Of a stretch of 64,000 bases of DNA, positions 38,354 to 47,068 are shown in pieces. Location of the stretch: assembly GCF_019802125.1 (NCBI RefSeq), contig NZ_JAHVHT010000002.1, forward strand, positions 310,001-374,000, read 5' to 3'. The stretch is from Tateyamaria omphalii (GTDB taxonomy: Bacteria; Pseudomonadota; Alphaproteobacteria; Rhodobacterales; Rhodobacteraceae). The notes beneath the pieces are model-generated. The model was not told the DNA's origin, searched no databases, and saw nothing but the letters and a program-made list of their open reading frames with translations. Each line of letters begins with the position of its first letter. The first letter of the stretch is position 1. A program made the translations under genes and the position numbers.

Positions 38354-39493
38354 TCAGGCGTTGATTTCGGTCTCGAAGGCGTGGGCGAGCCAGGGCAGCA
38401 TTGCTTCGATGTCTGACGTCTCGACCGTGCCGCCGCACCAGATGCGCAGGCCCGGAGGGGCGTCGCGGTAGGCGCCAATGTCGAGGGCCACGTTTTCATC
38501 TGCGAGCCGCTTGGCGATGGCCTTGGCAAAGGCTGCGCCGTCGGTGATGCGGTCGTCGGTGAATTTGAGGCAGACGGAGGTTGTGGACCGTGTCGCCGGG
38601 TCGGTGGCGAGGTTGTCGATCCAGTCCTGCTGGTCGCAGAAGTCGAAGACCGCTTGCGCGTTGGCGTCTGCGCGGGCGATCAGCCCTTGGAGGCCGCCGA
38701 CCTCGCGGGCCCATTTCAGGGAAAACAGGTAATCCTCGACCGCGAGCATGGAGGGGGTGTTGATGGTTGCCCCTTCAAAGATGCCGTCGATCAGCTTGCC
38801 GCCTTTGGTCAGGCGGAAGATTTTGGGCAGCGGCCATGGGGGCGTGTAGCTTTCCAGCCGCTCGACGGCGCGGGGGCTGAGGATCAGCATGCCGTGGGCT
38901 GCTTCGCCGCCCAGCACCTTTTGCCAGCTGAACGTGGTCACATCCAGCTTGTCCCAGGGCAGGTCCATGGCGAAGGCGGCGGAGGTTGCGTCGCAGAGCG
39001 TCAGCCCCGCGCGGTCTGCCGGGATCGCGTCACCATTGGCCATCCGCACACCTGACGTGGTGCCGTTCCAGGTGAAGCAGACGTCATGGTCGTAGTTCAG
39101 GGCGGCCATATCCACGATCTGCCCGTAGTCGGCGGTGTGGACTGTGTGTTCGATCTTGAGCTGCTTGGCCACGTCGGTGACCCAGCCTGCGCCGAAGCTC
39201 TCCCATGCCACCATCTCGGCATGGCGTTCGCCCAACAGGGACCACATCGCCATCTCGTAGGCGCCGGTGTCGGAGGCGGGGACGATGCCGATCTTGTAGT
39301 CGGCGGGGACGCCGAGGATCTCGCGCGTTTCCTCAATCGCCTGCTTGAGCTTGGATTTGCCCTCGGCAGCACGGTGCGAGCGGCCAAGGGGCGCGTCGGC
39401 GAGTGCGGCGAGTGTATGGGTGGGGGGTTTGGCGCAGGGGCCAGAGGAAAAACGCGGATTCGCCGGCCGCGTGACCGGAGCAGTAGTAGCCAT
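38354..39493 (-). CDS. serC: Phosphoserine aminotransferase
   Basis: PLP enzyme converting 3-phosphohydroxypyruvate to phosphoserine. The 379-aa protein has [13 protein letters not shown] at the start, [27 protein letters not shown], and the PLP lysine in [31 protein letters not shown]. It belongs to the long alphaproteobacterial form. It precedes serA and is divergent from serB; its leader may be structured. Confidence 0.96.
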   Translation of the reverse strand: MATTAPVTRPANPRFSSGPCAKPPTHTLAALADAPLGRSHRAAEGKSKLKQAIEETREILGVPADYKIGIVPASDTGAYEMAMWSLLGERHAEMVAWESFGAGWVTDVAKQLKIEHTVHTADYGQIVDMAALNYDHDVCFTWNGTTSGVRMANGDAIPADRAGLTLCDATSAAFAMDLPWDKLDVTTFSWQKVLGGEAAHGMLILSPRAVERLESYTPPWPLPKIFRLTKGGKLIDGIFEGATINTPSMLAVEDYLFSLKWAREVGGLQGLIARADANAQAVFDFCDQQDWIDNLATDPATRSTTSVCLKFTDDRITDGAAFAKAIAKRLADENVALDIGAYRDAPPGLRIWCGGTVETSDIEAMLPWLAHAFETEINA

Positions 39494-39580
39494 CTGATGT
39501 TATCCTTACAGATATGCGCCCTTCGTTGGGGAAGGGTGTCCCACCGCCGCGTGTATGGGGGTCTGCGGGGTGGTGCAACC
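39494..39580 (-). promoter_or_regulatory. Candidate structured serC leader RNA
   Basis: On the minus strand a CCCTTC-CCCAAC-GAAGGG hairpin (39519-39536) is followed by ATCTG...CAGAT, which pairs across the AAGGA ribosome site and reaches the serC ATG. A G/C-rich hairpin (CACC...GGTG) lies further upstream. A serC RNA motif is known in alphaproteobacteria from comparative genomics; whether this matches needs a covariance-model search. Confidence 0.4.
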
Positions 39581-39653
39581 GGGAATCCGGGGCTATAGCG
39601 CCGCTTGAACCACTTTTTGCGACATCTGCGTCGCGTATCGGAAACGGACCCTC

Positions 39654-40532
39654 ATGTTTGTTTGTACTCTGTTAACAGACCCCTCCAAGCCGTCGCTCGA
39701 CCCTGCCCTGATCGATAATCTGCGCAATGCGTGGGGCGGTGGCGATGTGCAGTGGCTGGCCGTAGACGAGGCGGCGGCGTTTTCGCTGGAGATGATGCCG
39801 GATAATCGGTGGGAGGTCTGGGGCGACCTGCAAAAGCTGGGCGTGGACCTTGTGATTCTGCCGATGGAGGGTCGTCGGAAGAAGATGCTGTTGGCCGATA
39901 TGGACAGCACCATGATCCAGCAGGAGTGCATTGATGAACTGGCCGACGTGGCCGGTGTGGGCGACCGGGTGAAGGACATCACCGCCCGGGCCATGAACGG
40001 TGAGTTGGATTTCGAGGAGGCGATCCGGGAGCGGGTCGGGTTGTTGAAGGACCTGCCCGAGGCGGTGATCGGGCAGGTGCTGGAGGAGCGGATTACATTG
40101 ATGCCTGGTGGGCCGGTTTTGCTGACGAAGATGAAGGCGCATGGCGCTTATGCCGCGCTGGTGTCGGGTGGGTTTACCTCCTTTACCTCTGCTGTGGCTG
40201 CGAAGCTGGGGTTTGATGAGAACCGGGCTAATACGTTGTTGGCTGAAGATGGTGTGCTGACGGGTGAAGTGGGTATGCCGATCCTTGGGCAGCAGGCGAA
40301 GGTGGATGCTTTGGAAGAGATCACCGCGCGGTTGGGGATTGCCGAGGCGGATGTGCTGGCCGTTGGCGATGGGGCCAATGACCTGAAGATGCTTGGGCGG
40401 GCCGGGATGGGCGTGGCCTTGCACGCGAAACCCGCCGTGGCCGCGCAGTGCGATGTGCGGGTGAATTTCGGGGATTTGACGGCGCTGTTGTACCTGCAGG
40501 GCTATGCGCGGTCTGAATTTGTGAGCGTGTAG
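39654..40532 (+). CDS. serB: Phosphoserine phosphatase
   Basis: HAD phosphatase performing the last step of serine synthesis. The 292-aa protein has a short N-terminal domain, then motif I LLADMDSTMIQQECIDELAD (nucleophile first Asp), motif II ALVSGGFTSFTSAVA and motifs III/IV around QAKVDALEEI and AVGDGANDLKMLGRAGMGVALHAKP. It is divergent from serC across 160 bp, so all three serine genes lie together. The 5' untranslated region shows no clear promoter. Confidence 0.96.
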   Translation: MFVCTLLTDPSKPSLDPALIDNLRNAWGGGDVQWLAVDEAAAFSLEMMPDNRWEVWGDLQKLGVDLVILPMEGRRKKMLLADMDSTMIQQECIDELADVAGVGDRVKDITARAMNGELDFEEAIRERVGLLKDLPEAVIGQVLEERITLMPGGPVLLTKMKAHGAYAALVSGGFTSFTSAVAAKLGFDENRANTLLAEDGVLTGEVGMPILGQQAKVDALEEITARLGIAEADVLAVGDGANDLKMLGRAGMGVALHAKPAVAAQCDVRVNFGDLTALLYLQGYARSEFVSV

Positions 40533-40592
40533 GGGGCTCTGCCCCCGGCGCTGTGCGCCTCCCCCGTCGTATTTTTTGTCAGAAGAAACAGG
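40533..40592 (+). repeat. Dispersed terminator-like element, copy 5 (after serB)
   Basis: GGGGGCTCTGCCCCC hairpin, GGCGCTGTGCGCC hairpin, then TCCCCCGTCGTATTTTTT and GTCAGAAGAAACAGG, starting right at the serB stop. It is the most complete copy in the window and probably acts as the serB terminator. Confidence 0.65.
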
Positions 40593-40625
40593 TTTGTGGC
40601 GCGTAAGGCGGAGGTGTCCTCCGCC

Positions 40626-41618
40626 CTAGAGGAGCGTGGGGGCCGCGCGCATGTGGCCGGTTTTCAGGCCGTCCCAGTTCTTGATCGGGCCGTTGGTGTA
40701 GGCCAGCGCCTCGGGGTGGTTGGGGTCGAGCGCGCCGAGGCGGACCAGGATCTGGGCGATGGCGCATTCGGCGGCGCGGGTGCCGCCATCGGTGATCTTG
40801 AGCGCCACGCCCATGCGCTGTTCGGGGAGGATGGCGATGAAGAAGGCTTCGGCCCCGGTTTTTATTGCGACCTTGCCGTTCATGGCGCGCATGAGGCGGG
40901 TGCAGGCGCGGCCCTCTCCCGCGACGAGGTCGGGGTGCAGGGTCATGGCGTTGCGCAGTTGTCCTTCGGCACTGTCGTGGTCTGCGGCGGCGAAGTGGGC
41001 CATGGCGCGCGCCATGCCGTGCAGGGTGCAGGCGAAGTTGGGGGCCGAGCAGCCGTCGATGCCGAAGCCGGGGGAGGTTTCGTTTGTGGTGCGTTCGAAG
41101 GCGTCGAGGCAGGCGCGCTGCACCGGATGGTCGGGGTCGACGTAGTCGGGGCCTGCGCCGAGGTGTTTGGCGAGGGTGAGGAAGCCCGTGTGCTTGCCCG
41201 AGCAGTTGTTGTGGATGCGGCAGGGGCTTTCATCGGATTTGATCATGGCGGTGCGCAGGTCGGGGTCGCGGGACGCCTGGGGGCCGCATTTGAAATCGTC
41301 GTCTTCTTTGCCGATGGCGGAGAGCCATGCGCCGACTTTATCCACGTGGATCGGTGCGCCTTGATGCGAGGCGCAGGCGAGGGCGAGGTGTTCTGGGGTC
41401 AGGTTGTGGGCGGCGGCCGCGCCGCTTGTCAGAAGGGGCAGGGCCTGGATCATTTTGGAGGAGGAGCGGGGCAGGACAACCGTGCCGGGTTCGCCCCAGG
41501 ATTCGACGATCTGGCCGGTGTCGTCGCAGATGACGGCGTGGCCCTGATGTGCGCTTTCGAGGAACGGACCGCGCCAGATTTCGGCCAGTGTCACCGCGCC
41601 ATGTGCCGGATGCGTCAT
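40626..41618 (-). CDS. L-asparaginase, Rhizobium (AnsA/thermolabile) type
   Basis: Hydrolyses L-asparagine to aspartate and ammonia. The 330-aa protein belongs to the class distinct from E. coli AnsA/AnsB. It has GTVVLPRSSSKMIQALPLL (Ser-x-x-Lys dyad), LACASHQGAPIHV, NCSGKHTGFLTLA and GIDGCSAPNFACTLHGMARAMA. The start at 41618 has GAGGGAAAAG before ATG; the open frame extends 42 codons further but is not conserved-looking. Convergent with serB. Confidence 0.87.
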   Translation of the reverse strand: MTHPAHGAVTLAEIWRGPFLESAHQGHAVICDDTGQIVESWGEPGTVVLPRSSSKMIQALPLLTSGAAAAHNLTPEHLALACASHQGAPIHVDKVGAWLSAIGKEDDDFKCGPQASRDPDLRTAMIKSDESPCRIHNNCSGKHTGFLTLAKHLGAGPDYVDPDHPVQRACLDAFERTTNETSPGFGIDGCSAPNFACTLHGMARAMAHFAAADHDSAEGQLRNAMTLHPDLVAGEGRACTRLMRAMNGKVAIKTGAEAFFIAILPEQRMGVALKITDGGTRAAECAIAQILVRLGALDPNHPEALAYTNGPIKNWDGLKTGHMRAAPTLL

Positions 41619-41794
41619 CTTTTCCCTCACAACTTGGCGATTTCCCGCCAATTCATCTTTCCTGCGTCGCGCCTTTCGCGCTAATGTGCCACTTGTCGAG
41701 AAGAAAGACCGCTCTTGCAAGAGAATGCGCTGAAAATGGCGCACCCGGGGACGGTTCAGGTATTGAGGTTTCGAACAGCTTGGAGGCTGTGGCT

Positions 41795-42325
41795 ATGGCA
41801 TTTACGAAGACGATGATTGGAGCGGTCGGCGCGCTTTCGCTTATGGCGGGTGCCGGTCTTGCGCAGGAGCAGAGCACGAACCGGGTGGCGGCCAAGACCG
41901 ACTGGAGCGTGTTTGTCGAGGACAACCCGACCGAATGCTGGGGTGTCGCGACGCCCAAGGAAGTGGTCAACACCCGTGAGGGCCGCGTTGTGGCGGCGAC
42001 CCGTGGTGACATTCTGCTGATGGTGTTTTACCGCCCGAGCGCGGATGCCAAGGGGCAGGTGGCCTTTACCGGGGGCTATCCGTTCCGGTCCGGATCAACC
42101 GTGAACGTCAACATTGGCGGCAACGAGTTCGAGCTCTTTACCGAAGGCGAGTGGGCCTGGCCCGCGACCCCGGCGGATGATGCCAAGATCGTGACGGCCA
42201 TGAAGCGTGGGGCCGACGCGGTGGTCACCGGGATTTCGAGCCGGGGGACGACGACAAAGGACACGTTCTCTCTGCTGGGCTTTACGGCTGCTGTGGAAGA
42301 TGCCGAGGCGCGCTGCAGCGGGTAA
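41795..42325 (+). CDS. IalB-family (invasion-associated locus B) periplasmic protein
   Basis: A 176-aa protein with a signal peptide (AFTKTMIGAVGALSLMAGAGLAQEQ). WSVFVEDNPTECWGVATPKEVVNTREGR and the second cysteine near the C-terminus (EDAEARCSG) resemble the IalB family, which in free-living alphaproteobacteria has no known role in invasion. GGAGG lies 9 nt before the ATG. The divergent gap to the asparaginase gene has a 12-bp palindrome (CTCTTGCAAGAG, 41712-41723). Confidence 0.75.
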   Translation: MAFTKTMIGAVGALSLMAGAGLAQEQSTNRVAAKTDWSVFVEDNPTECWGVATPKEVVNTREGRVVAATRGDILLMVFYRPSADAKGQVAFTGGYPFRSGSTVNVNIGGNEFELFTEGEWAWPATPADDAKIVTAMKRGADAVVTGISSRGTTTKDTFSLLGFTAAVEDAEARCSG

Positions 42326-42462
42326 CGCTGCCGTCATTGCAAATCACGAAGGTGAGAGGGGCTGTGCAGTGGTGCACGGCCCCTTTGTGCATCCGGGCAG
42401 TTTGGAACTTAGCGGTCCATTACTAGGTGGTGTCGGGTCATAACCCCGAAAAGGAGATCGTC

Positions 42463-43032
42463 ATGGTCACCACCACTGTTCATACCCTCGACACGGCGCC
42501 GGAGGCGTCGAAACCGCTGCTTGAGAATTCGATCAAGGCCTTTGGACGGTTGCCCAGCCTGCATGGCGTGATGGCGGAAAGCCCCGGTCTGCTCGAGGGC
42601 TATCAGCATCTGCATCGTCTGGCGATCAACGGCACGGCTTTTACCCCCGAAGAGCGGACGGTCGTCTGGATGACCGTGAATGTCGCGAACCAATGTCACT
42701 ATTGTGTGCCTGCCCACACGGGGATCGCGAAGATGGAGAAGATCGACGAGGATGTCGTGAACGCGCTGCGTGACGAGACGCCGTTGCCGGAGAAGCTGGA
42801 GGCGCTGCGGACGTTTACATTGGCCATTCGGGACAGTCATGGACGTCCGGGCGCGGAGGCCATCGCGGCCTTTGAGGCGGTGGGCTATGGCGAGCGTGCG
42901 ATCCTGGATACGGTCCTGATCTATGCGCAGAAGGTGATGTCGAACTTTACCAATGCGCTGTTCGAGACGCCGACCGATGCGGCCTTTGCCCCGTTTGCGT
43001 GGGAGCCGAAAGCCAAGGTGGCGGCGGAGTGA
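42463..43032 (+). CDS. Carboxymuconolactone decarboxylase / AhpD-like protein
   Basis: A 189-aa helical protein with the AhpD-type redox motif NVANQCHYCVPAHTGIAKM (CxxC followed by His). Family members with this motif are alkylhydroperoxidases or disulfide reductases; the CxxC favours peroxidase-type chemistry over lactone decarboxylation. AAGGAG precedes the ATG at 42463, and the 12 codons upstream of it are excluded. It ends before a dispersed element and a terminator. Confidence 0.85.
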   Translation: MVTTTVHTLDTAPEASKPLLENSIKAFGRLPSLHGVMAESPGLLEGYQHLHRLAINGTAFTPEERTVVWMTVNVANQCHYCVPAHTGIAKMEKIDEDVVNALRDETPLPEKLEALRTFTLAIRDSHGRPGAEAIAAFEAVGYGERAILDTVLIYAQKVMSNFTNALFETPTDAAFAPFAWEPKAKVAAE

Positions 43033-43075
43033 TCCAAATGTGCGCCTGACGGCGCGCGCGATTCATTTTTGGTGA

Positions 43076-43130
43076 TGAGGGGCTGTCTGCCCCTCAAACT
43101 GCCCGAAAGTATTTTCAGCCAGAAGAAGGG
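43076..43130 (+). repeat. Dispersed terminator-like element, copy 6 (after AhpD-like gene)
   Basis: GAGGGGCTGTCTGCCCCTC hairpin, then AACTGCCCGAAAGTATTTTCAGCCAGAAGAAGG. It has a weaker middle portion than other copies, but the ctgtctg loop equals copy 1 and the TATTTT-CAG-AGAAGAAGG tail equals copies 4 and 5. Confidence 0.55.
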
Positions 43131-43155
43131 CAGTGGTTTTGGCCGCTGCCCTTTT
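43128..43155 (+). terminator. Intrinsic terminator before rlmN
   Basis: GGGCAGTGG-TTTT-GGCCGCTGCCC followed by TTTT. It directly abuts the dispersed element, giving a tandem arrangement. Confidence 0.7.
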
Positions 43156-43171
43156 CGTTCTGGGCGAATCC

Positions 43172-43199
43172 TTTTGATTGTCGCCGGGTTTCCTATATA
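43172..43199 (+). promoter_or_regulatory. Candidate rlmN promoter
   Basis: TTTTGA, a 16-bp spacer and TATATA lie about 30 bp before the proposed rlmN ATG and immediately after the terminator. The -10 is good, the -35 is weak. Confidence 0.35.
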
Positions 43200-43230
43200 G
43201 GGGCGCATCACCCCAATGATGGATAGAGCC

Positions 43231-44406
43231 ATGGCTGACGCGCCGATCACGCAGGATGTTTTGACGATTCCCCGGAAACTGCCGGAGGGGCCCGTGAACC
43301 TTGTCGGGTTGACCCGTCCCCAATTGCGGGAGGTGTTGATTGCACATGGCACGCCGGAGAAGCAGGCGAAGATGCGGGTGGGGCAGATCTGGCAATGGAT
43401 CTACCAGTGGGGCGTGCGCGACTTTGAGGCGATGACGAACCTGTCCAAGGTGTATCGCGCGGAACTGGCCGAGAAGTTTGTCATCGAGATCCCCGAGGTT
43501 GTGTCCAAGCAGGTGAGTGTCGATGGCACGCGCAAGTGGTTGGTGCGCATTGCCGGTGGGCATGAGGTTGAGGTTGTCTATATCCCCGAGGAGGATCGGG
43601 GGACGTTGTGTGTCAGCTCTCAGGTGGGTTGCACGCTGACCTGTTCGTTCTGCCATACAGGCACGCAAAAGCTGGTGCGCAACCTGACCGCCGCCGAGAT
43701 TGTCGGTCAGGTGATGATGGCCCGCGACGATCTTGATGAATGGCCGGTGCCCGGTGCGCCGAAGGATGAGACGCGGTTGTTGTCGAATATCGTGCTGATG
43801 GGCATGGGCGAGCCGCTCTATAATTTCGAGAACGTGCGGGATGCGATGAAGATCTGCATGGACGAGGAAGGCATTCAGCTCAGCCGTCGGCGGATCACGT
43901 TGAGCACCTCGGGTGTCGTGCCGGAGATTGAGCGGACGGCCAACGAGATCGGGTGTCAGTTGGCCGTGTCCTTCCACGCCACCACGGATGAGGTGCGCAA
44001 TAAGCTGGTGCCTATCAACAAGCGCTGGAACATCGAGGCGTTGTTGGAGGCATTGAAGGCCTATCCGCGCGGTCGCAATTCGGAGCGGATCACATTTGAA
44101 TACGTGATGCTGGATGGGGTAAACGACACGGATGAGGATGCGCGTCGGTTGGTGGCGCTGCTGGAGGGCATTCCCGCCAAGGTCAACCTGATCCCGTTCA
44201 ACGAATGGCCCGGCGCGCCCTACAAGCGGTCGTCGAACAACCGTATCCGGGCCTTCGCCAACATCATCTATCAGGCCGGCTATGCCTCGCCCATCCGCAC
44301 GCCGCGGGGGGAGGACATTCTGGCCGCCTGTGGGCAGTTGAAGTCGGCGACCGAGCGTGCCCGCAAAAGCCGCAAGGAGATCGCGGCCGAGGCAGGGCTG
44401 AACTGA
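43231..44406 (+). CDS. rlmN: Dual-specificity 23S rRNA/tRNA (adenine C2) methyltransferase RlmN
   Basis: Radical-SAM enzyme methylating A2503 of 23S rRNA and A37 of some tRNAs. The 391-aa protein has [20 protein letters not shown] with the CxxxCxxC iron-sulfur motif. It also has [25 protein letters not shown] and the C-terminal [16 protein letters not shown] with the methyl-carrier Cys. I prefer [10 protein letters not shown] (43231) as start; an ATG five codons earlier is possible. Preceded by a TATATA-containing promoter. Confidence 0.96.
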   Translation: MADAPITQDVLTIPRKLPEGPVNLVGLTRPQLREVLIAHGTPEKQAKMRVGQIWQWIYQWGVRDFEAMTNLSKVYRAELAEKFVIEIPEVVSKQVSVDGTRKWLVRIAGGHEVEVVYIPEEDRGTLCVSSQVGCTLTCSFCHTGTQKLVRNLTAAEIVGQVMMARDDLDEWPVPGAPKDETRLLSNIVLMGMGEPLYNFENVRDAMKICMDEEGIQLSRRRITLSTSGVVPEIERTANEIGCQLAVSFHATTDEVRNKLVPINKRWNIEALLEALKAYPRGRNSERITFEYVMLDGVNDTDEDARRLVALLEGIPAKVNLIPFNEWPGAPYKRSSNNRIRAFANIIYQAGYASPIRTPRGEDILAACGQLKSATERARKSRKEIAAEAGLN

Positions 44407-44539
44407 TCCGGGCAGTCTGATGCCGCGCCCCCGCGGCTACTGTTCTCGAAATCGTCACAATCTTTTCCCGTTTGCGCACCAATGGCGCCACGGTGCCTTG
44501 GCATGACAGGCTCAGGGAAAAGGAAATGGAGTGACGATT

Positions 44540-44752
44540 ATGTCCATGATTTTTGGAAACGACCCGTTTGTCGAAGCGCAGGTGCTGGACCTGGTGAACC
44601 GCGAGCGCAGCCAGGCGCTGTCGCGTCGCGAGTGGAAGCACCGGTTGGCCGGCTATGGCTATTCGATCCGCGAGACTGAAACGGGCGACGTTGTGGAAAC
44701 GCTGCCGCATCATGTGGCTGTGTGCAAACTGCCCGCCGAGATGGCCGCCTGA
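44540..44752 (+). CDS. Small protein of unknown function (70 aa)
   Basis: A 70-aa soluble protein (MSMIFGNDPFVEAQVLDLVNRERSQALSRREW..., ending VAVCKLPAEMAA). Charged and helical at the N-terminus, with one Cys. GGAG lies about 9 nt upstream of the chosen ATG. I do not recognise the family. It converges on the next gene with only 1 bp between stops. Confidence 0.55.
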   Translation: MSMIFGNDPFVEAQVLDLVNRERSQALSRREWKHRLAGYGYSIRETETGDVVETLPHHVAVCKLPAEMAA

Positions 44753-44753
44753 T

Positions 44754-45113
44754 CTAATTTGGTCTGCCCGGTTTGGCTGCCTGACGGGCCGCCATGCCCT
44801 GCTGCAGACCGTCAAGGAAAGCCAGCATGACTGGCGTCATGGCCGATGCTGATGGCGATGCCTGTGCTGTTGCAACCGCCGCCGGTGGTGATGATTTGCC
44901 GGTACGCGACAGGCCGACAAATACCAGCCCGAGCCCGGAAAAGCCGCCACCAATGATAAGGCAGGCGGTGATCGGATCGGTCTGCGTGAGCAAGTACATG
45001 AATAGGGCCGCGGTCAGGAAGCCGACCCCGGCCAAAAGGCAAATGCCGCCCAAACCCCCGAGCGCTGCGCGCTGGGCGGTCTGAGCGACATTCTGTTTGA
45101 TCTGCGTCAGCAT
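44754..45113 (-). CDS. Small two-helix membrane protein
   Basis: A 119-aa protein with two membrane helices (GLGGICLLAGVGFLTAALFMYLL and ITACLIIGGGFSGLGLVFVGL) and a Pro/Ala-rich tail, similar in outline to the phage-holin/DUF1469-like envelope proteins that accompany ElaB/YqjD-type genes. It begins at the base where the preceding gene ends, so they form a unit. The function is unknown. Confidence 0.65.
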   Translation of the reverse strand: MLTQIKQNVAQTAQRAALGGLGGICLLAGVGFLTAALFMYLLTQTDPITACLIIGGGFSGLGLVFVGLSRTGKSSPPAAVATAQASPSASAMTPVMLAFLDGLQQGMAARQAAKPGRPN

Positions 45114-45466
45114 TATGCGCGGCGCGACGCCAAGAGACCGATCATGAAGCCGACGCTGGCTGCGATCCCCACGGCCATCGCTGGCTGTTGGCGAATTGCA
45201 TCTTCCGTCTTGGCATACCCATCTTCAGCGGCAGTGCGCACCGACGCGCCCATTTCCTGCGCGCGCAGTTGTGCGAGCGTTGCCTGATCAGCCGCGGTTT
45301 GCTTGACCTTTTCGGCCATGCCAGCGGCTTCCGCCTTGGCCCCTTCGGCCTTTTGCGAAGCGACGTCGCCCATAAGGGCGGTCAGTGCCGCGATGTCGGA
45401 TTTGATAGTTTCGATCTGTGCTGCCACGTCGGATGTGTCAGCCTTGCCGTTCTTGGCCTGTGCCAT
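45113..45466 (-). CDS. ElaB/YqjD (DUF883)-like membrane-anchored protein
   Basis: A 117-aa protein: a long helical, Ala/Lys/Glu-rich region (ETIKSDIAALTALMGDVASQKAEGAKAEAAGMAEKVKQTA), then a C-terminal helix ending GIAASVGFMIGLLASRRA. This matches the ElaB/YqjD layout (coiled coil plus C-tail anchor; E. coli relatives bind ribosomes in stationary phase). The start at 45466 is fixed by GGAGGGAACA; the long upstream frame is not protein-like. Confidence 0.75.
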   Translation of the reverse strand: MAQAKNGKADTSDVAAQIETIKSDIAALTALMGDVASQKAEGAKAEAAGMAEKVKQTAADQATLAQLRAQEMGASVRTAAEDGYAKTEDAIRQQPAMAVGIAASVGFMIGLLASRRA

Positions 45467-45530
45467 TGTTCCCTCCGGTTCAGTAACTGTTCGGGGACAC
45501 AACGGGCCAGAGCGGCAAGGGTTCCGAAAT

Positions 45531-46373
45531 TTATCTGCCGGGCACTTCGCCGCGCTTGTCGGTCGGGCCCCAGGTGTCGATGACCTCGATCGCTTCCTGT
45601 GCGCTGTCGACAAAGCGGAAGAGGTCGAGATCGTCGGCAGAGATGGTACCCGCGTCCGACAGCGCATCCCAGTTGATGATCTTTTCCCAGAACGATTTAC
45701 CGAAGAGGAGGAAGGGAACACGCTCCATTCGGCCCGTCTGGATCAGGGTGAGGGATTCGAAGAGTTCGTCCAGTGTGCCGAAACCGCCGGGGAAGACGCA
45801 GATCGCGCGGGCGCGCATCAGGAAGTGCATCTTGCGGATGGCGAAGTAGTGGAAGTTGAAGCACAGGTCGGGCGTGACATAAGCGTTGGGGGCCTGTTCG
45901 AACGGTAGCACGATGTTGAGCCCGATGGATTGGCCGCCTGCGTCGACCGCGCCGCGGTTGCCCGCCTCCATCACGCCCGGGCCGCCGCCGGTGACGATCA
46001 CGTTTTCTGTGCCGCCGGTTTCGATGGATTTGAGCGTCATCAGCCGCGAGAACTCGCGCGCCTCGTCATAGAAGGACGACAGGTCCGCGAGCGTCTGCGT
46101 GCGCGCTTCGCTTTTGTTTTTGGGGTCGGGGATGCGTGCGCCGCCGAACAGGACGATCGTGCTTTCGATGCCCTGTTCGTTCATGAGCATCTCGGGCTTC
46201 AGCAGTTCAAGCTGCAGCCTGACCGGGCGCAGCTCGTCGCGGCACAGGAACTCTTCATCCGCGAAGGCGAGACCGTAGGCGGGCGAACGTGTTTGCGGCG
46301 TGTCCGGTGCGCCTTCGACCGCCTTGCGGTCTGTGTAGGCATCGCGGAACGGGCTGCGGTGGTCGTCTTTCAT
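45531..46373 (-). CDS. LOG-family (TIGR00730-like) Rossmann protein
   Basis: A 280-aa protein with TIVLFGGARIPDPKNK, the phosphate-binding VTGGGPGVMEAGNRGA and the catalytic-loop FPGGFGTLDELFESLTLIQTGR. The PGGxGTxxE motif defines the LOG (cytokinin-activating) nucleoside 5'-monophosphate phosphoribohydrolase family. The longer N-terminal extension is typical of the proteobacterial PpnN-unlike group. The real substrate is probably a purine or pyrimidine nucleotide. The start has GGAG 7 nt upstream. Confidence 0.85.
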   Translation of the reverse strand: MKDDHRSPFRDAYTDRKAVEGAPDTPQTRSPAYGLAFADEEFLCRDELRPVRLQLELLKPEMLMNEQGIESTIVLFGGARIPDPKNKSEARTQTLADLSSFYDEAREFSRLMTLKSIETGGTENVIVTGGGPGVMEAGNRGAVDAGGQSIGLNIVLPFEQAPNAYVTPDLCFNFHYFAIRKMHFLMRARAICVFPGGFGTLDELFESLTLIQTGRMERVPFLLFGKSFWEKIINWDALSDAGTISADDLDLFRFVDSAQEAIEVIDTWGPTDKRGEVPGR

Positions 46374-46449
46374 GCGTGTGCTCCTGTCGCGCAAGGTTCC
46401 GAGTTAGTGGCAGGTTGGCACAGCTTTGTCCACGCGCCCGCGTCTGGCA

Positions 46450-46893
46450 TCAGATCTTGGACAGGATAAGCCCGGTTCCGACCAGCACGACGCCGAAGAC
46501 GCGGGGCAGCGATACCTCGTGCACGGGCAGGCCGAAGGGGCCGATGGCGTCGAGCAGAAGGGCGACAACAAGCTGGCCCAGGATCATGGCGGTGATTGCC
46601 GTGACCACACCGAGAAGCGGGATCGTCCACAAGATGGCCCAGACATAGAAGGCGCCCAGAAGCCCGCCGAGCAGGAGCCAGCGGTTCACGGATGCGATCC
46701 GCCCGAGGTGATCCGCCTCGCCCGAGGACAGCATTATGGCGAGCAGCACTACGAACCCCACGCCGAACGATATGGTGGCCGCCGCGACCCCGGAGCCGAG
46801 GCTGGCGCCGAGGGCGGCGTTGACCGGCGCCTGAAGCGCGGCCAGTGACCCGGCAAGGATGATCACTGCCAATGGAAACAACGACTGCGTCAT
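46450..46893 (-). CDS. YdcZ/DUF606-type DMT-superfamily membrane protein
   Basis: A 147-aa protein with five predicted helices: LAVIILAGSLAALQAPVNAALGASLGSGVAAATISFGVGFVVLLAIML at the start, then WLLLGGLLGAFYVWAILWTIPLLGVVTAITAMILGQLVVALLLD. This is the DUF606/DMT half-transporter. The substrate is unknown. GGGAGGAATTTGAA precedes the ATG. A longer open frame upstream overlaps dapD antisense and is rejected. Confidence 0.82.
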   Translation of the reverse strand: MTQSLFPLAVIILAGSLAALQAPVNAALGASLGSGVAAATISFGVGFVVLLAIMLSSGEADHLGRIASVNRWLLLGGLLGAFYVWAILWTIPLLGVVTAITAMILGQLVVALLLDAIGPFGLPVHEVSLPRVFGVVLVGTGLILSKI

Positions 46894-47068
46894 TTCAAAT
46901 TCCTCCCTTAAATGTCGCATGATGCGCCGGAAAAATTGACGCGCGACTGGTGCAGAGCTTTGCCCGTGGGTGGCCTTGCAACAAGTCAGGAATACCTCCG
47001 TTCGATTGCAACGGCGGGCGCTGCCGCCTATAGCACCGGCAACAGATTGCACCGAAGGGGGGACCGTC

